DNA of 58,923 nucleotides from the NCBI GenBank assembly GCA_030748415.1, contig JASMMA010000015.1, positions 1-58,923 of the forward strand. The letters run 5' to 3'. Positions within the stretch are counted from its first letter, which is position 1, and the number at the start of each line of letters is the position of its first letter. Below the pieces are notes generated by a model. The model worked only from the letters and a program-made list of their open reading frames with translations. It was not told the DNA's origin and ran no database searches. The position numbers were made by a program, and so were the translations under genes. Positions 17,012 through 26,117 of the stretch are shown here, piece after piece. This DNA comes from Planctomycetota bacterium. GTDB lineage: Bacteria; Planctomycetota; UBA1135.

Positions 17012-17923
17012 ATGTCTGCCTCCCTCGCCCTGCACGCCCAAGGATTGAAACTTAATTTGGGGCGTACTCCTATCCTTCAAGGGGTGGACATGAAAGTCCA
17101 TCAGGGTGACCTTTATGGACTCTTGGGCCGCAATGGGGCAGGAAAAACCACAACTTTGCGAGCTTTCCTTGGATTTTTACCTGCGTTCTCTGGTCGAATC
17201 GAGGTCTTGGGGATTTCTTCCAATAAACTCCATCAGGTGCCTATCCCCATCGGTGTGGCTCTGGACCCACCTGGCCTAGATGACACCCTCTCCGTTCGCC
17301 AGAATTTGGAACTTGCTCGGATTCGAGGTGGAATAACAAAGGGGCGCACGGTTGACGAGGTTTTAAACCTCGTGGGATTGGAGCACCGTCAACACAATCG
17401 GGGGGACAAACTTTCTCATGGCCAAGGTCGCCGGGCTGCAGTTGCTCGTGCACTCTTAGGAAGCCCAGAGCTTTTGCTGCTAGACGAACCACTATCTGGT
17501 TTGGACCCCGAAGGGGTTGAACAGCTTTTACACTTATTTAAAAAACTGGCCTTTGAAGAAAAAGTCACAGTCGTTCTTTCCAGCCACCATCTGCGTGAAG
17601 TCCAGGATGTTTGCAACCGCGTGGGTTTAGTAGAACGAGGGAAGATCATCTTGGAAGGAGCCACCGCCGACCTGTTAGCCAGAACTGGCGACTCGGTTGA
17701 CTTGCACTGCGAAAAACCTCAGGCCGCCCAATCCTTCTTGAATCAAGATCCAGCCATCTCTTCGGTGGAATCCCGAGATGAGGGTCGATTAGTTGTTCAT
17801 CTAAACACAGACGCCCACCTGGCTTCTCTTTGCTCTCGCTTGGTTCAAGCTGAAGTCGGCCTCGATGCTTTTACCCCTCATCGAGCAAGTTTGATGGATG
17901 TATTCCACGAGGCGGTTTCATGA
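17012..17923 (+). CDS. ABC transporter ATP-binding protein
   Basis: A 303-residue ATPase for the exporter-type permease encoded next. Walker A is LGRNGAGKTTT, the signature is LSHGQGRRAAVARALLG (LSHGQ instead of LSGGQ), Walker B and D-loop are LLLLDEPLSGLDPEG, and the switch histidine sits in VVLSSHHL. A ~90-residue C-terminal extension resembles that of CcmA/NatA-type ATPases. The ATG at 17012 is taken because it begins the ABC fold. The stop overlaps the permease start (ATGA). Confidence 0.9.
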   Translation: MSASLALHAQGLKLNLGRTPILQGVDMKVHQGDLYGLLGRNGAGKTTTLRAFLGFLPAFSGRIEVLGISSNKLHQVPIPIGVALDPPGLDDTLSVRQNLELARIRGGITKGRTVDEVLNLVGLEHRQHNRGDKLSHGQGRRAAVARALLGSPELLLLDEPLSGLDPEGVEQLLHLFKKLAFEEKVTVVLSSHHLREVQDVCNRVGLVERGKIILEGATADLLARTGDSVDLHCEKPQAAQSFLNQDPAISSVESRDEGRLVVHLNTDAHLASLCSRLVQAEVGLDAFTPHRASLMDVFHEAVS

Positions 17924-18906
17924 ACCCTTTCCTTCGTGCACTCCGAGGCGAGGCCTGGGCCCTGCTCCGCCGCCGAAATTTCCGCACTGCCTGGATTTTG
18001 ATTCTTGTTGGAGTTTTTCTGCGTACTCTTTGGGCTTGGATTTCTGTTGGCGGCGGGGGGGAGCTAGATGACCTTGCTGCCAATCATCAAAATTTCTGGC
18101 CACGGTTTGGGCAAGCTGCGGGTTTTGGATTTGTTTTAGCGGAATTGGCGACAATCGTTCTGCTGGGGGGTACCTTACCTCGAGAAATCGGAATGGCTGC
18201 AATTCGCGACCCTTTGTGCCGCGGCATTTCCCGCCTTGCGTTTTTATGCGCAAGGGCTTGCGTTGCCTTGTTGCTCCCTCTGCTTTTGGGGGCCGTTGCA
18301 TTAGGAAGTGCTTCTTTCTCTGCGTCCCTCTTTTTTGATGGTGGTCATGTCACCACCGATCCAGTTCTTTTGGACCCTGACCCGGAAGGGCACCAAAAGT
18401 TTCAAAATTGGCTCGCAGAGGAGGGGATTCGAGCTGATCAGCTTGCTGTTGATTTAGAAGAGAACCCAGAATTCCAAATCCCAGATGAACATTATCCCTT
18501 TGTTCCGATTTTGATTGCAAAAGAAAGCCAAATCAGAGATGGAATATTGTCTTCCTTAAATGGTGCGGTACTTCCTTTAGCAGCTCTTGGTTTGGTTGCC
18601 TTTTTAATGAGCCTGCTTTTGCCGACTGGAGCTTTGGCCTCGGGCGTTGCCCTCGGAGCAGTTTTAATGTTTGGAGTTTTTCTTGCCCCAGAATTAGGGG
18701 AGCCAGCTTGGTGGGTCTTTGCAGACTGGCTGCCTGGGATGGGACATCAAAGTACTCTCCAACTTGCAACTCATTTTGCAGATGGATACACCGATATCCC
18801 TCCGCTACCTGAACGAGCAATCACAATTGGCCAATGGGGCTCCCTCATTGCCTTAGTGGGCTCCTTTCTTTTGGGGATTCCCATCTTTTCTCGTAAAAAG
18901 CTCTAA
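17920..18906 (+). CDS. ABC transporter permease (ABC-2-like)
   Basis: A 328-residue integral membrane protein with about six hydrophobic segments and a large loop in the middle (~145-205) rich in Asp/Glu. The first segment is FRTAWILILVGVFLRTLWAW, and the last ends in LVGSFLLGIPIFSRKKL. Pairing with the upstream ATPase by a 4-base overlap makes it the transmembrane half of an exporter of unknown substrate. Its TAA shares one base with the next ATG (TAATG). Confidence 0.75.
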   Translation: MNPFLRALRGEAWALLRRRNFRTAWILILVGVFLRTLWAWISVGGGGELDDLAANHQNFWPRFGQAAGFGFVLAELATIVLLGGTLPREIGMAAIRDPLCRGISRLAFLCARACVALLLPLLLGAVALGSASFSASLFFDGGHVTTDPVLLDPDPEGHQKFQNWLAEEGIRADQLAVDLEENPEFQIPDEHYPFVPILIAKESQIRDGILSSLNGAVLPLAALGLVAFLMSLLLPTGALASGVALGAVLMFGVFLAPELGEPAWWVFADWLPGMGHQSTLQLATHFADGYTDIPPLPERAITIGQWGSLIALVGSFLLGIPIFSRKKL

Positions 18907-19805
18907 TGCGACTTTTCATTCCCCCCCTGCTTTTGCTTTGCGCTTGCTCGAGTTACCAACCTCTAGCTCTTCCCGAGGGTATGTCAGCCCTAGAAGGAGT
19001 TGTGGAGGAAGTTGAAGCGACTGCTTGGATTGGCATTGAGGTTGCTCCAAATGAATCCGATTCCCTTGAAGAACTAGAGGTTTGGCCTGGGCTTCGTATT
19101 GTTGATGTGGCTTCTGGTTCTCCTGCAGATAGGGCCGGGCTTCGTATCGGGGATGTCGTGTTGGCCGTGGACGATGTTGAAGTAGATGACCCGAGCCGGC
19201 TTGAAAATATCCTTCATTCATATCGTAAACCTTCAATCTTATTAAAAATGGAGCGGGGCACTCGGGTTTTTGAGGTTGAGCCCTCTGTTGAGCTCCATTC
19301 TGAACTAGGGAAACAGCGAACCCTTTACCAAGTTGACAGGGTTCTTCTTCGGGCTGCATTTCGAGATACAAAGGAGAATGAGTTTTTTCCTGAAGTTGCC
19401 TGGCTCTCCCCGGACAGTCCACTTGTCGATGAAGGCATTCAGGTGGGAGCAGAAGTCGTTTCATTTATGGGGCACGACCCAGGCTCAGCTGAGGAGTTAA
19501 TTCGGCGCCTACGCTTGCTATTGAAGCCAGGGGACACTGCCGAGATGAGTTTCCGCCACAAGGGTGTTGTTCGTGAAATCGAAGTCGTCACTTGGTCCCC
19601 GCCATTGGTTTTGATTGGGTTTTCACTATGGCCGATTTGGTCATGGGAGCGGAACCTGGAAAAAGATACTGAAGATTTGATGATTGGCGACCTTATTCTT
19701 GCCTCCATATTCAAACGATCCAAGATGGGGGGTGAAACTCGATACACCCTATTCTCCGTGTTTTCCTGGAAGACTGGAGTCGCCCTGTTGGAGAGTTCCA
19801 ACTAA
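18906..19805 (+). CDS. PDZ-domain lipoprotein
   Basis: A 299-residue protein beginning MRLFIPPLLLLCACSS, a lipoprotein signal with Cys at about residue 12 or 14. Residues ~55-130 are a PDZ domain (IVDVASGSPADRAGLRIGDVVLAVDD). A second, weaker PDZ-like unit follows around 165-235 (VAWLSPDSPLVDEGIQVGAEVVSFMG). No protease domain is present, so it may be a binding or adaptor protein. It follows the ABC permease with a TAATG junction, suggesting work with that exporter or with the two FG-GAP proteins downstream. Confidence 0.75.
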   Translation: MRLFIPPLLLLCACSSYQPLALPEGMSALEGVVEEVEATAWIGIEVAPNESDSLEELEVWPGLRIVDVASGSPADRAGLRIGDVVLAVDDVEVDDPSRLENILHSYRKPSILLKMERGTRVFEVEPSVELHSELGKQRTLYQVDRVLLRAAFRDTKENEFFPEVAWLSPDSPLVDEGIQVGAEVVSFMGHDPGSAEELIRRLRLLLKPGDTAEMSFRHKGVVREIEVVTWSPPLVLIGFSLWPIWSWERNLEKDTEDLMIGDLILASIFKRSKMGGETRYTLFSVFSWKTGVALLESSN

Positions 19806-19807
19806 CT

Positions 19808-21307
19808 GTGCTTAGCTTCGCATTATTGGCAATTGCGCCGCAGGTTGGACATGTCCATTCTGTTCTTCCCCTCAAGGAAAAAATATTGTCTTGGGAAACC
19901 CTGGACGTAGATGGTGATGGTTTACTCGACCTCATGGCGGCCTGTCGAAAGGATGACGGAAATCGTTATTGGCGAATTCACAAATTGAGGGAAAATGGTG
20001 CCTATCCTGCAGAACCTGACCGCGTTATTGAAATCAAAAAGGATATTGTTTCATGGGGCGTGGGGGATTTTCGCCCCAATGAATTGGGGCAGGAACTATT
20101 GCTCACTACCCGGAGTGGCGCCTTCACATTCTCGCCTCGGCAAGAGTCTTATCGAAACAACCTCAAGCGAATCGCGCGAGCTGAGATGTTGTTAGATCTC
20201 CCGTCCACAAAGCAAATACCAACATGGCCGGCAATTGCTGATTTGAATGGAGATGGTGCGGATGATGTGGTGCTTGCAACCTGGACTGGCTTTCAGGTGG
20301 TTTCCTCAGAGGGTGTGGTGCTTGCAGAAATATCCATTCGGCCGGATCCCCGTCAACGACCCATTGCGTCTGCAACCATTGGGGGTGTTGTTCAAGTCAA
20401 GGCGTCTCAACAGCCATTGGGACACTTGTTGATTCCGGATGAAGATGTCGGCGTCTTGGATGACCCACCCATCCTTTATGTAGATGAAAACCTGCCCCTT
20501 CCAGTACTGGAGGATGTTACTGGAGACCTTCGTCCGGATTTACTTTATGTAGATGATGGAGCCTTGATTATTTTTGAAAATCACGATTCTGGCCCCTTGT
20601 TTAGGAAAGACCCGGAGTGGGTTATTAAGATCAAAGGAGGCGATGAGTGGGATGTGGAGGCATTGGAAATGGTTCATGTGGCTGGCAGTCCCGCTGCGGA
20701 TTTTATTCTTAGCAGGAAAGGGGAAGGGCTATTAAAGTCCGACTGGCAGTTCCTTTTTTTCGTGGACCCCTTTTTGAAGGAGCAACCTTTGACCCGCCCA
20801 GATTCTATTTTCGCAACGAAAGCATCTTGGGCTACGCCAACCTTCTGTGACCTTGACGGCGATGGGAAAAAAACAGATTGCGCGGTATCCGCCTGGAACT
20901 TGAAATTGGAACTGGATTTGGGTGGTGTGGATGTACAGCATGTTGTGACTGCATGGGAATCTTTCTCAGAAGGCGGCCATGAAGATCTTCCCTCATTGCG
21001 TGAGACTCGAAACTATCCTGTTTCTGATTTCACAGCATTTAGTTTGGTCCCCGCCCTTGAAGCTGATCTGGACGGCGATGGTCGAACTGATTTATTGGAG
21101 TCCGACACGAACGGTACTTTGGAAATGAGGCCCTTTGCCCGAAGAGGAGAAAGGGCCACTTTTCAAAAAGAACCCGCCCTCCGAATTGAAGTGGATGCAA
21201 TTGGCTCCGCAGTGCAGGTCGAAGATCTAGATGGCGACGGGATTGGTGATTTACTACTTCTTTTGCCGGATTCAGTTGAGGTATTTGTCTCAAGGAGGGT
21301 GAAATGA
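19808..21307 (+). CDS. Secreted FG-GAP/VCBS repeat protein 1
   Basis: A 499-residue exported protein (GTG start, hydrophobic leader LSFALLAIAPQVG). It has at least four calcium-binding-type DxDxDG loops: DVDGDGLLDL, DLNGDGADDV, DLDGDGKKTD and DLDGDGIGDL, plus DLDGDGRTDL. This is the FG-GAP/VCBS beta-propeller pattern, typically cell-surface adhesion or ligand binding. It overlaps the next gene (ATGA), which encodes a second protein of the same class, so the two are probably made and act together. Confidence 0.85.
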   Translation: MLSFALLAIAPQVGHVHSVLPLKEKILSWETLDVDGDGLLDLMAACRKDDGNRYWRIHKLRENGAYPAEPDRVIEIKKDIVSWGVGDFRPNELGQELLLTTRSGAFTFSPRQESYRNNLKRIARAEMLLDLPSTKQIPTWPAIADLNGDGADDVVLATWTGFQVVSSEGVVLAEISIRPDPRQRPIASATIGGVVQVKASQQPLGHLLIPDEDVGVLDDPPILYVDENLPLPVLEDVTGDLRPDLLYVDDGALIIFENHDSGPLFRKDPEWVIKIKGGDEWDVEALEMVHVAGSPAADFILSRKGEGLLKSDWQFLFFVDPFLKEQPLTRPDSIFATKASWATPTFCDLDGDGKKTDCAVSAWNLKLELDLGGVDVQHVVTAWESFSEGGHEDLPSLRETRNYPVSDFTAFSLVPALEADLDGDGRTDLLESDTNGTLEMRPFARRGERATFQKEPALRIEVDAIGSAVQVEDLDGDGIGDLLLLLPDSVEVFVSRRVK

Positions 21308-22932
21308 GCCCATCTCTTTTTGCAGCCCTTTCTCTTTTGGCGCCCTTGCAAGTCCAAATGGATGGGCGACTCGTTCATGTGGACAATGAGCCTACCCATG
21401 TAGCTTTGGTTTCCCTCGATGAAACCAAGGGTTGTGAATTATTGGAAGTCCATCAGGGCTATATAAGACTTCCCCAACCAGAAGGGGCTCCCTTGGAGCT
21501 TGATTTTGAAGGCGAGGCCCTTTTATGGATGGTTGCAGACCATGATTCTGATGGTCACGAAGACTTGGTCGTATTGGTTGACGGGAAACGCCTAGACAAG
21601 CTTGTTGTTTCAGCCAATCCGCCAAGCCTTTATTGGGAGCCCCTCCTGGAAAACTTGTCTGATATAAACATGGTACCTCGAGGGCTCCGGACAGCTTCCT
21701 TTATTCGAGATCTTGATGGGGATGGGCTTCAGGATATCCTTGTGCCTGTTGCGGAAAAGGTTCAGCTTTGGTTTGGTAAAGGGGCGGGTAAATTTCGAAA
21801 AGGTCCCCTTCTTGGTGTGGCTTCATCTTTACACCTCCGCGCTTGGGGGCCAGAAAAGAAAGGGCTCATGCACCGTGTAGGTCGAAGCATGACCATTCCT
21901 GCCATCAAGATGAATGACATCAGTGGTGACCAAATCCCTGATTTGTTGGTGACAGACGAACACTTGGTTCAGCAGTACATAAGTGGTCCTGATGGTCTCC
22001 CTGAACTTCCGACCGCAACCGTTGATTGGTCAAAATTCCGCAATCGTCTTCCGGAGATTAAATTTGACACTGGGAATATTGCTTCCATATCCAAATACGC
22101 CTTATTCGAGGAGTGGAGTGATCTAAATGCCGATGGCGCTTTAGACCTTGTGGTACTTTCTGGAGGAACGGTCATCATTTACATGGGGAGTGGTAAAGGT
22201 TTGGATTTGCGCAGACCCAAAGATCAACTACCTACTCGAGGAAATGTCCTTTACGCCACCACCTCCTTTGTGGACAGTGACGAATACCCAGACTTGGTTC
22301 TTCTTCGAGTGGAAGACATTTCTCTCATGCGCCTTCTTAGTGTTCTTGTAATGGATATCAGCATCACATTTGACATCCTTGCCTACAAAGGTCGTGGTGA
22401 TGGCCGTTTCGAAAAGCGACCCATGAAGGAAAGCAAGAGCATTAAGTTGAAAGTACCGAATCTTTCATCATTGATTAAAGAAGAGGAAACTATTGAGGAC
22501 GCTAGGCAAGCTATATATCGCATTGCTGATTTTGATGGCGATGGCCGTTCAACTGATTTGGTTGCTTTGAGTCCTACAGGAGTACTGAAGACCTATCTCG
22601 ATGTCGTTTCTCACCCCGACCTGCTTGACGATCTAGCAGAGAGCAAAATTCGAGAGATTCTTATTAGTTCTAGTGTGATTGAGCTGAATGCTGAAACGAT
22701 TGCAAGGTGGGCTCTCGGGAGAACGAGCCTTCTTGCTTCATTGGTGGACGGGGGAATGGTTGCCCATGTTGCCGCGTTTTCGCCTGATTCCGAAGTGGAA
22801 GCCCCACAAGCCATGGCCGTCCGGGATGTAGATGGCGACGGTGCGGATGAAATCATCCTATTCCGTCGAGTAGAGCTCGAAAGTGGAGACCCTGGTTTGA
22901 GAGGTTTCATTTTTGACCCAGGAGCACCATAA
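21304..22932 (+). CDS. Secreted FG-GAP/VCBS repeat protein 2
   Basis: A 542-residue companion of the preceding protein. The leader is SLFAALSLLAPLQVQ. Calcium-loop motifs recur: DHDSDGHEDL, DLDGDGLQDI, DLNADGALDL, DFDGDGRSTD and DVDGDGADEI. The unequal spacing and the divergent sequence between motifs suggest an old duplication. It is probably an envelope or surface beta-propeller; the ligand is unknown. Confidence 0.85.
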   Translation: MSPSLFAALSLLAPLQVQMDGRLVHVDNEPTHVALVSLDETKGCELLEVHQGYIRLPQPEGAPLELDFEGEALLWMVADHDSDGHEDLVVLVDGKRLDKLVVSANPPSLYWEPLLENLSDINMVPRGLRTASFIRDLDGDGLQDILVPVAEKVQLWFGKGAGKFRKGPLLGVASSLHLRAWGPEKKGLMHRVGRSMTIPAIKMNDISGDQIPDLLVTDEHLVQQYISGPDGLPELPTATVDWSKFRNRLPEIKFDTGNIASISKYALFEEWSDLNADGALDLVVLSGGTVIIYMGSGKGLDLRRPKDQLPTRGNVLYATTSFVDSDEYPDLVLLRVEDISLMRLLSVLVMDISITFDILAYKGRGDGRFEKRPMKESKSIKLKVPNLSSLIKEEETIEDARQAIYRIADFDGDGRSTDLVALSPTGVLKTYLDVVSHPDLLDDLAESKIREILISSSVIELNAETIARWALGRTSLLASLVDGGMVAHVAAFSPDSEVEAPQAMAVRDVDGDGADEIILFRRVELESGDPGLRGFIFDPGAP

Positions 22933-22937
22933 ACCCT

Positions 22938-24014
22938 ATGAAGCACTTCATCATCTTTCTTTTTTTCTCTTGTTCCTCTTTCCAGGTTTCTGAAGACATG
23001 AAACATTCCCAGCAAACCAGCCTCTCCTCTGACCAAGCTGAAGCCTTTGCTCGCCTTGCCTTGGATGGAATCGTTCGGGAGTTTCCTAACAAGCCATCTG
23101 AAGTTCAAGCCGATGCAAGTTGGGCGCGCACCCCGAGGCAAATGCACCCTGCTTTTTATGGGTCTTTTGATTGGCACTCATCTGTGCATGGTCATTGGAT
23201 GCTTGTGCGACTCCTTCGGATGGGTTTACTCGAACCCCAAACCGAGGAACATACTCGGAATGTATTGGGAGCACACCTTTCAGTTGGAAAACTTCGCGCT
23301 GAGACTGATTACTTTCTCGAGAAACACAATCGGTCTTACGAGCGCATGTACGGTTGGGCCTGGTATCTTCGGCTTTGCGCGGAACTGGAAACCTGGGAAG
23401 ACGAACAAGCCAAGAAATGGCGAGAAGCAACTCGCCCCCTGGAGGAACTTTTGGTCCAGAGAATCTTGGAGTACTTGCCCAAACTGAGTTTCCCTGTACG
23501 GGTTGGAGTTCACCGAGATACGGCTTTTGCCCTGACCCACGTTTGGGACTACGCCTGCACGGTGGGCAACTCCCAACTCCAGGCACTCATCTCCAAGCGT
23601 GCGAAGGATTGGTATCTCACCGACAAAAATTGGGGCTGGCGTTTCGAACCCAGCGGCCAAGATTTCCTATCTGCGGGTTTAGAAGAAGCCGACCTAATGC
23701 GTCGAGTCTTATCTAGGACCGAATTTTCCTCTTGGTTGGACGCGTTCACCCTTCCCGAGTTCTCAGCAGTCGAGGTGCCTGATGTCACCGATGGCCACCT
23801 CGTTCACCTGGCGGGCTTAAATTTGTCCCGGGCTTGGTGTTTTGAGGGGATCTCTTCAGCTCTTCCAATGAACGACCCTAGGCAGGGGTTGCTTCATTCC
23901 ATGGCAACCGAACACCGTGAAAAAGGGCTCGGTTATGTGACGAGTGGTTTTTACGAGGGCGACCATTGGCTGGGCAGTTTCGCGGTATATTTGACTACCG
24001 CATCAGGCCGCTGA
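22938..24014 (+). CDS. DUF2891 family protein, probable lipoprotein
   Basis: A 358-residue protein matching DUF2891 through HPAFYGSFDWHSSVHGHWML near residue 72, the AETDYF segment and FYEGDHWLGSFAVYL at the end. The fold is expected to be an alpha/alpha toroid like glycoside-active enzymes, but no activity is established that I know of. The N-terminus KHFIIFLFFSCSS looks like a lipoprotein signal. It follows the FG-GAP pair by 5 bases and is likely in the same operon. Confidence 0.85.
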   Translation: MKHFIIFLFFSCSSFQVSEDMKHSQQTSLSSDQAEAFARLALDGIVREFPNKPSEVQADASWARTPRQMHPAFYGSFDWHSSVHGHWMLVRLLRMGLLEPQTEEHTRNVLGAHLSVGKLRAETDYFLEKHNRSYERMYGWAWYLRLCAELETWEDEQAKKWREATRPLEELLVQRILEYLPKLSFPVRVGVHRDTAFALTHVWDYACTVGNSQLQALISKRAKDWYLTDKNWGWRFEPSGQDFLSAGLEEADLMRRVLSRTEFSSWLDAFTLPEFSAVEVPDVTDGHLVHLAGLNLSRAWCFEGISSALPMNDPRQGLLHSMATEHREKGLGYVTSGFYEGDHWLGSFAVYLTTASGR

Positions 24015-24085
24015 GTTTTCCTTAAGTTTATTCCAGGTCTGCCGCAAAGAGAGGGCAGGCATCTTGTGTGCTTTGAGGGATAAAC

Positions 24086-24412
24086 ATGAAAAAAATAACG
24101 GCTTTGATTTTTACACTCATTTTAGCGAGTAACTTTTCTTGCACTGCGGCGTTGAACACCGCAAATGCTCTAGGGCGAACCCAGGCAGAATTTCTGCAAG
24201 AATTGCACGCTCAACGAGATTGGGTGGAAGGAGAGCTAAGCACCCGTCAGGTCGAGTTGGAAGATGCTCGGTCCTTTCGGGACCAGCTTCAAGCAAACTA
24301 CAACGCCTCCTGCGTTCGTGTGGAATCTTTGGAATCCCTAGTGGCTGCCCTAGACGGGCAACTTAATAGTTCCGAACGCCAGCTCGCCCAACTGACGCCT
24401 CGGATGCGCTAA
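24086..24412 (+). CDS. Small coiled-coil lipoprotein
   Basis: A 108-residue protein starting MKKITALIFTLILASNFSC, a lipoprotein signal with Cys at residue 19. The rest (~30-105) is an alpha-helical, coiled-coil-like segment (LEDARSFRDQLQANYN, LESLVAALDGQLNSSERQL). Unknown role, perhaps an envelope spacer. It ends 5 bases before the convergent methyltransferase gene. Confidence 0.7.
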   Translation: MKKITALIFTLILASNFSCTAALNTANALGRTQAEFLQELHAQRDWVEGELSTRQVELEDARSFRDQLQANYNASCVRVESLESLVAALDGQLNSSERQLAQLTPRMR

Positions 24413-24417
24413 TGAAT

Positions 24418-25614
24418 CTAAGCGCGGAGCCAGAGCGCTTTCAGGTAGGAGCCTTCAGGGAAATCTAAGCGAACAGGATGATCCGGGCCAGCTCCGGTTG
24501 CGGCTTCAATGCGTAGGGGACGACCTAGGCGTTTCGTTGCCTGTCGGATTTTTTCCTGGAAGTCAGACATGGGGAGCAGGCCGGAACAGGAACAAGTAAG
24601 CATGAGGCCTCCTTCATTCAGCAAAGGGGCCGCGACTTTATTTAAATCGTGGTACTTGGCAATTCCCTCATCCCACTTACTGCGATTGGGGATGAACTTT
24701 GGGGGATCCACCACCACGATGTCGAACCGGCTCCCATTTTCGAATGCTTGGCGAAGCCACGGGAAAGCATCAGAGTGAGTAAAGCGAACTTGCTTCGCTT
24801 GATTTAGGTTCGCATTTCGTTTGGCGACAGCAATGGCCTTTTCGTCGAGGTCCACTCCCTGGACTTTAGTTGCGCCCCCTACTGCTGCCGCGAGGGCAAA
24901 GCCACCCGTGTAAGTGCAAATATCAAGGACCGAACAGCTTCCCTTTCGGGCCACAGTTTGTTCCACTTCTTTTCGCAGCTTTAGGCGATTTAAGCGTTGA
25001 TCGCAAAAGAAACCAGTTTTGTGGCCATCCTGTAAATCAACTTCAAAACGAACACCATTCTCAGAAACTTTGATTAACTTGGGGCAAGAATTAGAGCGTT
25101 GCTCTAAGGGCTTTGCATTTTCCGCCCGGGCAGATTTTTCATCAAAGCGAAGAATCTGATGTTGGGTTCCCAATTCCTCATGCAAGATGGGGGAAACCGT
25201 GTCCCATAAATGAATGGCCGACTCAGAAAAAACCTCGGCACAGAGCGTGTCGTCGTATCGGTCAACAATAAGAGCCGGCAAATCGTCTGACTCTGCGTGA
25301 ATGAGACGACACGGTTCCTCCAAGTTGATGTTTGCGGCCTTTCGGCGGTCGAGAGCTTTTCTCGCACGCTCTCGAAGCCAATCATCATCAAAGGGGGCAT
25401 CGATTCGAAGGATGCGTACCGCAATCATGGATGAGGGATGCCACACACCAAAACCGCAAGAGTTCCCCGAGCGATCGAGCACTTCAACTTGCTCTCCAAT
25501 CTCTAGGCCCTTGGGGGCCTGGGCGATGTCCTTATGGAAGACCCGCAGGCCGCGAGGCCACTTCACGAGTTGAATAACCGGTGCGGTGCTTTGTTTGTAG
25601 GGGGAGGAGGGCAT
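24418..25614 (-). CDS. RlmI-like 23S rRNA (cytosine-C5) methyltransferase
   Basis: A 398-residue class I SAM-dependent RNA methyltransferase. The N-terminal PUA-like domain (~15-85) contains KDIAQAPKGLEIGEQVEVLD. The catalytic domain has VLDICTYTGGFALAAA (SAM loop), VQGVDLDEKAIAVAKRNANLN and the NPPY-equivalent VVVDPPKF. A cysteine-rich CSCSG near 345 is typical of the RlmI/YccW group. RlmI methylates C1962 of 23S rRNA in E. coli; the exact target here is inferred. Confidence 0.85.
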   Translation of the reverse strand: MPSSPYKQSTAPVIQLVKWPRGLRVFHKDIAQAPKGLEIGEQVEVLDRSGNSCGFGVWHPSSMIAVRILRIDAPFDDDWLRERARKALDRRKAANINLEEPCRLIHAESDDLPALIVDRYDDTLCAEVFSESAIHLWDTVSPILHEELGTQHQILRFDEKSARAENAKPLEQRSNSCPKLIKVSENGVRFEVDLQDGHKTGFFCDQRLNRLKLRKEVEQTVARKGSCSVLDICTYTGGFALAAAVGGATKVQGVDLDEKAIAVAKRNANLNQAKQVRFTHSDAFPWLRQAFENGSRFDIVVVDPPKFIPNRSKWDEGIAKYHDLNKVAAPLLNEGGLMLTCSCSGLLPMSDFQEKIRQATKRLGRPLRIEAATGAGPDHPVRLDFPEGSYLKALWLRA

Positions 25615-25745
25615 GATTTGCCGTCAGTTTAGGTGAGTGACCTCGCTTAATGTGAAAAGCAGGAAAATGAAAGAAATGAGACGCAATTCGTCATCATACA
25701 ACACAAAAGAGTAACGGGGGATTGTGGAAACCGTCGCCTTGGGTG

Positions 25746-26117
25746 ATGGACAATAGAGAACAAAATGAACTGAAGATGGCGAGGGGCTTTTGTCTTCTCA
25801 TGGCCTGGAGGAGAGGAGATCCGAAGACAATTGGAGATGTGGTTGCTGAGGCCGTAGCCTGGTCGAATTCGGTGGAATTGGAAGGGCTCAGCCTTCAGGA
25901 GTTAAAAATCTATCATGGAAATGAAGAGGCTGTTGCCTCCAAACTGAGGCGTGATTTGTCGCGGATGGCATTGGCGGGGAATGTTGATTCAGTTGTGCTT
26001 GCAGGGGGGGTAAAGGGTCTGGGAGAAAGCAGGGCCTTTGCCGAACAAATGGGAATTCGTGTTATCGAAAAGCCTCGAAAACACGCTAGGATTCCGATAT
26101 GTACGAACTCCGGGTGA
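25746..26117 (+). CDS. Hypothetical protein
   Basis: A 123-residue protein I do not recognise. It has no signal peptide or membrane segment. The middle is helical (VVAEAVAWSNSVELEGL) and the end has a beta-alpha pattern (NVDSVVLAGGVKGLGESRAFAEQMGIRVIEKP) like part of a nucleotide- or sugar-binding domain. The start is uncertain: ATG 25746, or TTG 25722 behind a GGGGG stretch. It overlaps the following gene and could form a functional pair with it. Confidence 0.5.
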   Translation: MDNREQNELKMARGFCLLMAWRRGDPKTIGDVVAEAVAWSNSVELEGLSLQELKIYHGNEEAVASKLRRDLSRMALAGNVDSVVLAGGVKGLGESRAFAEQMGIRVIEKPRKHARIPICTNSG

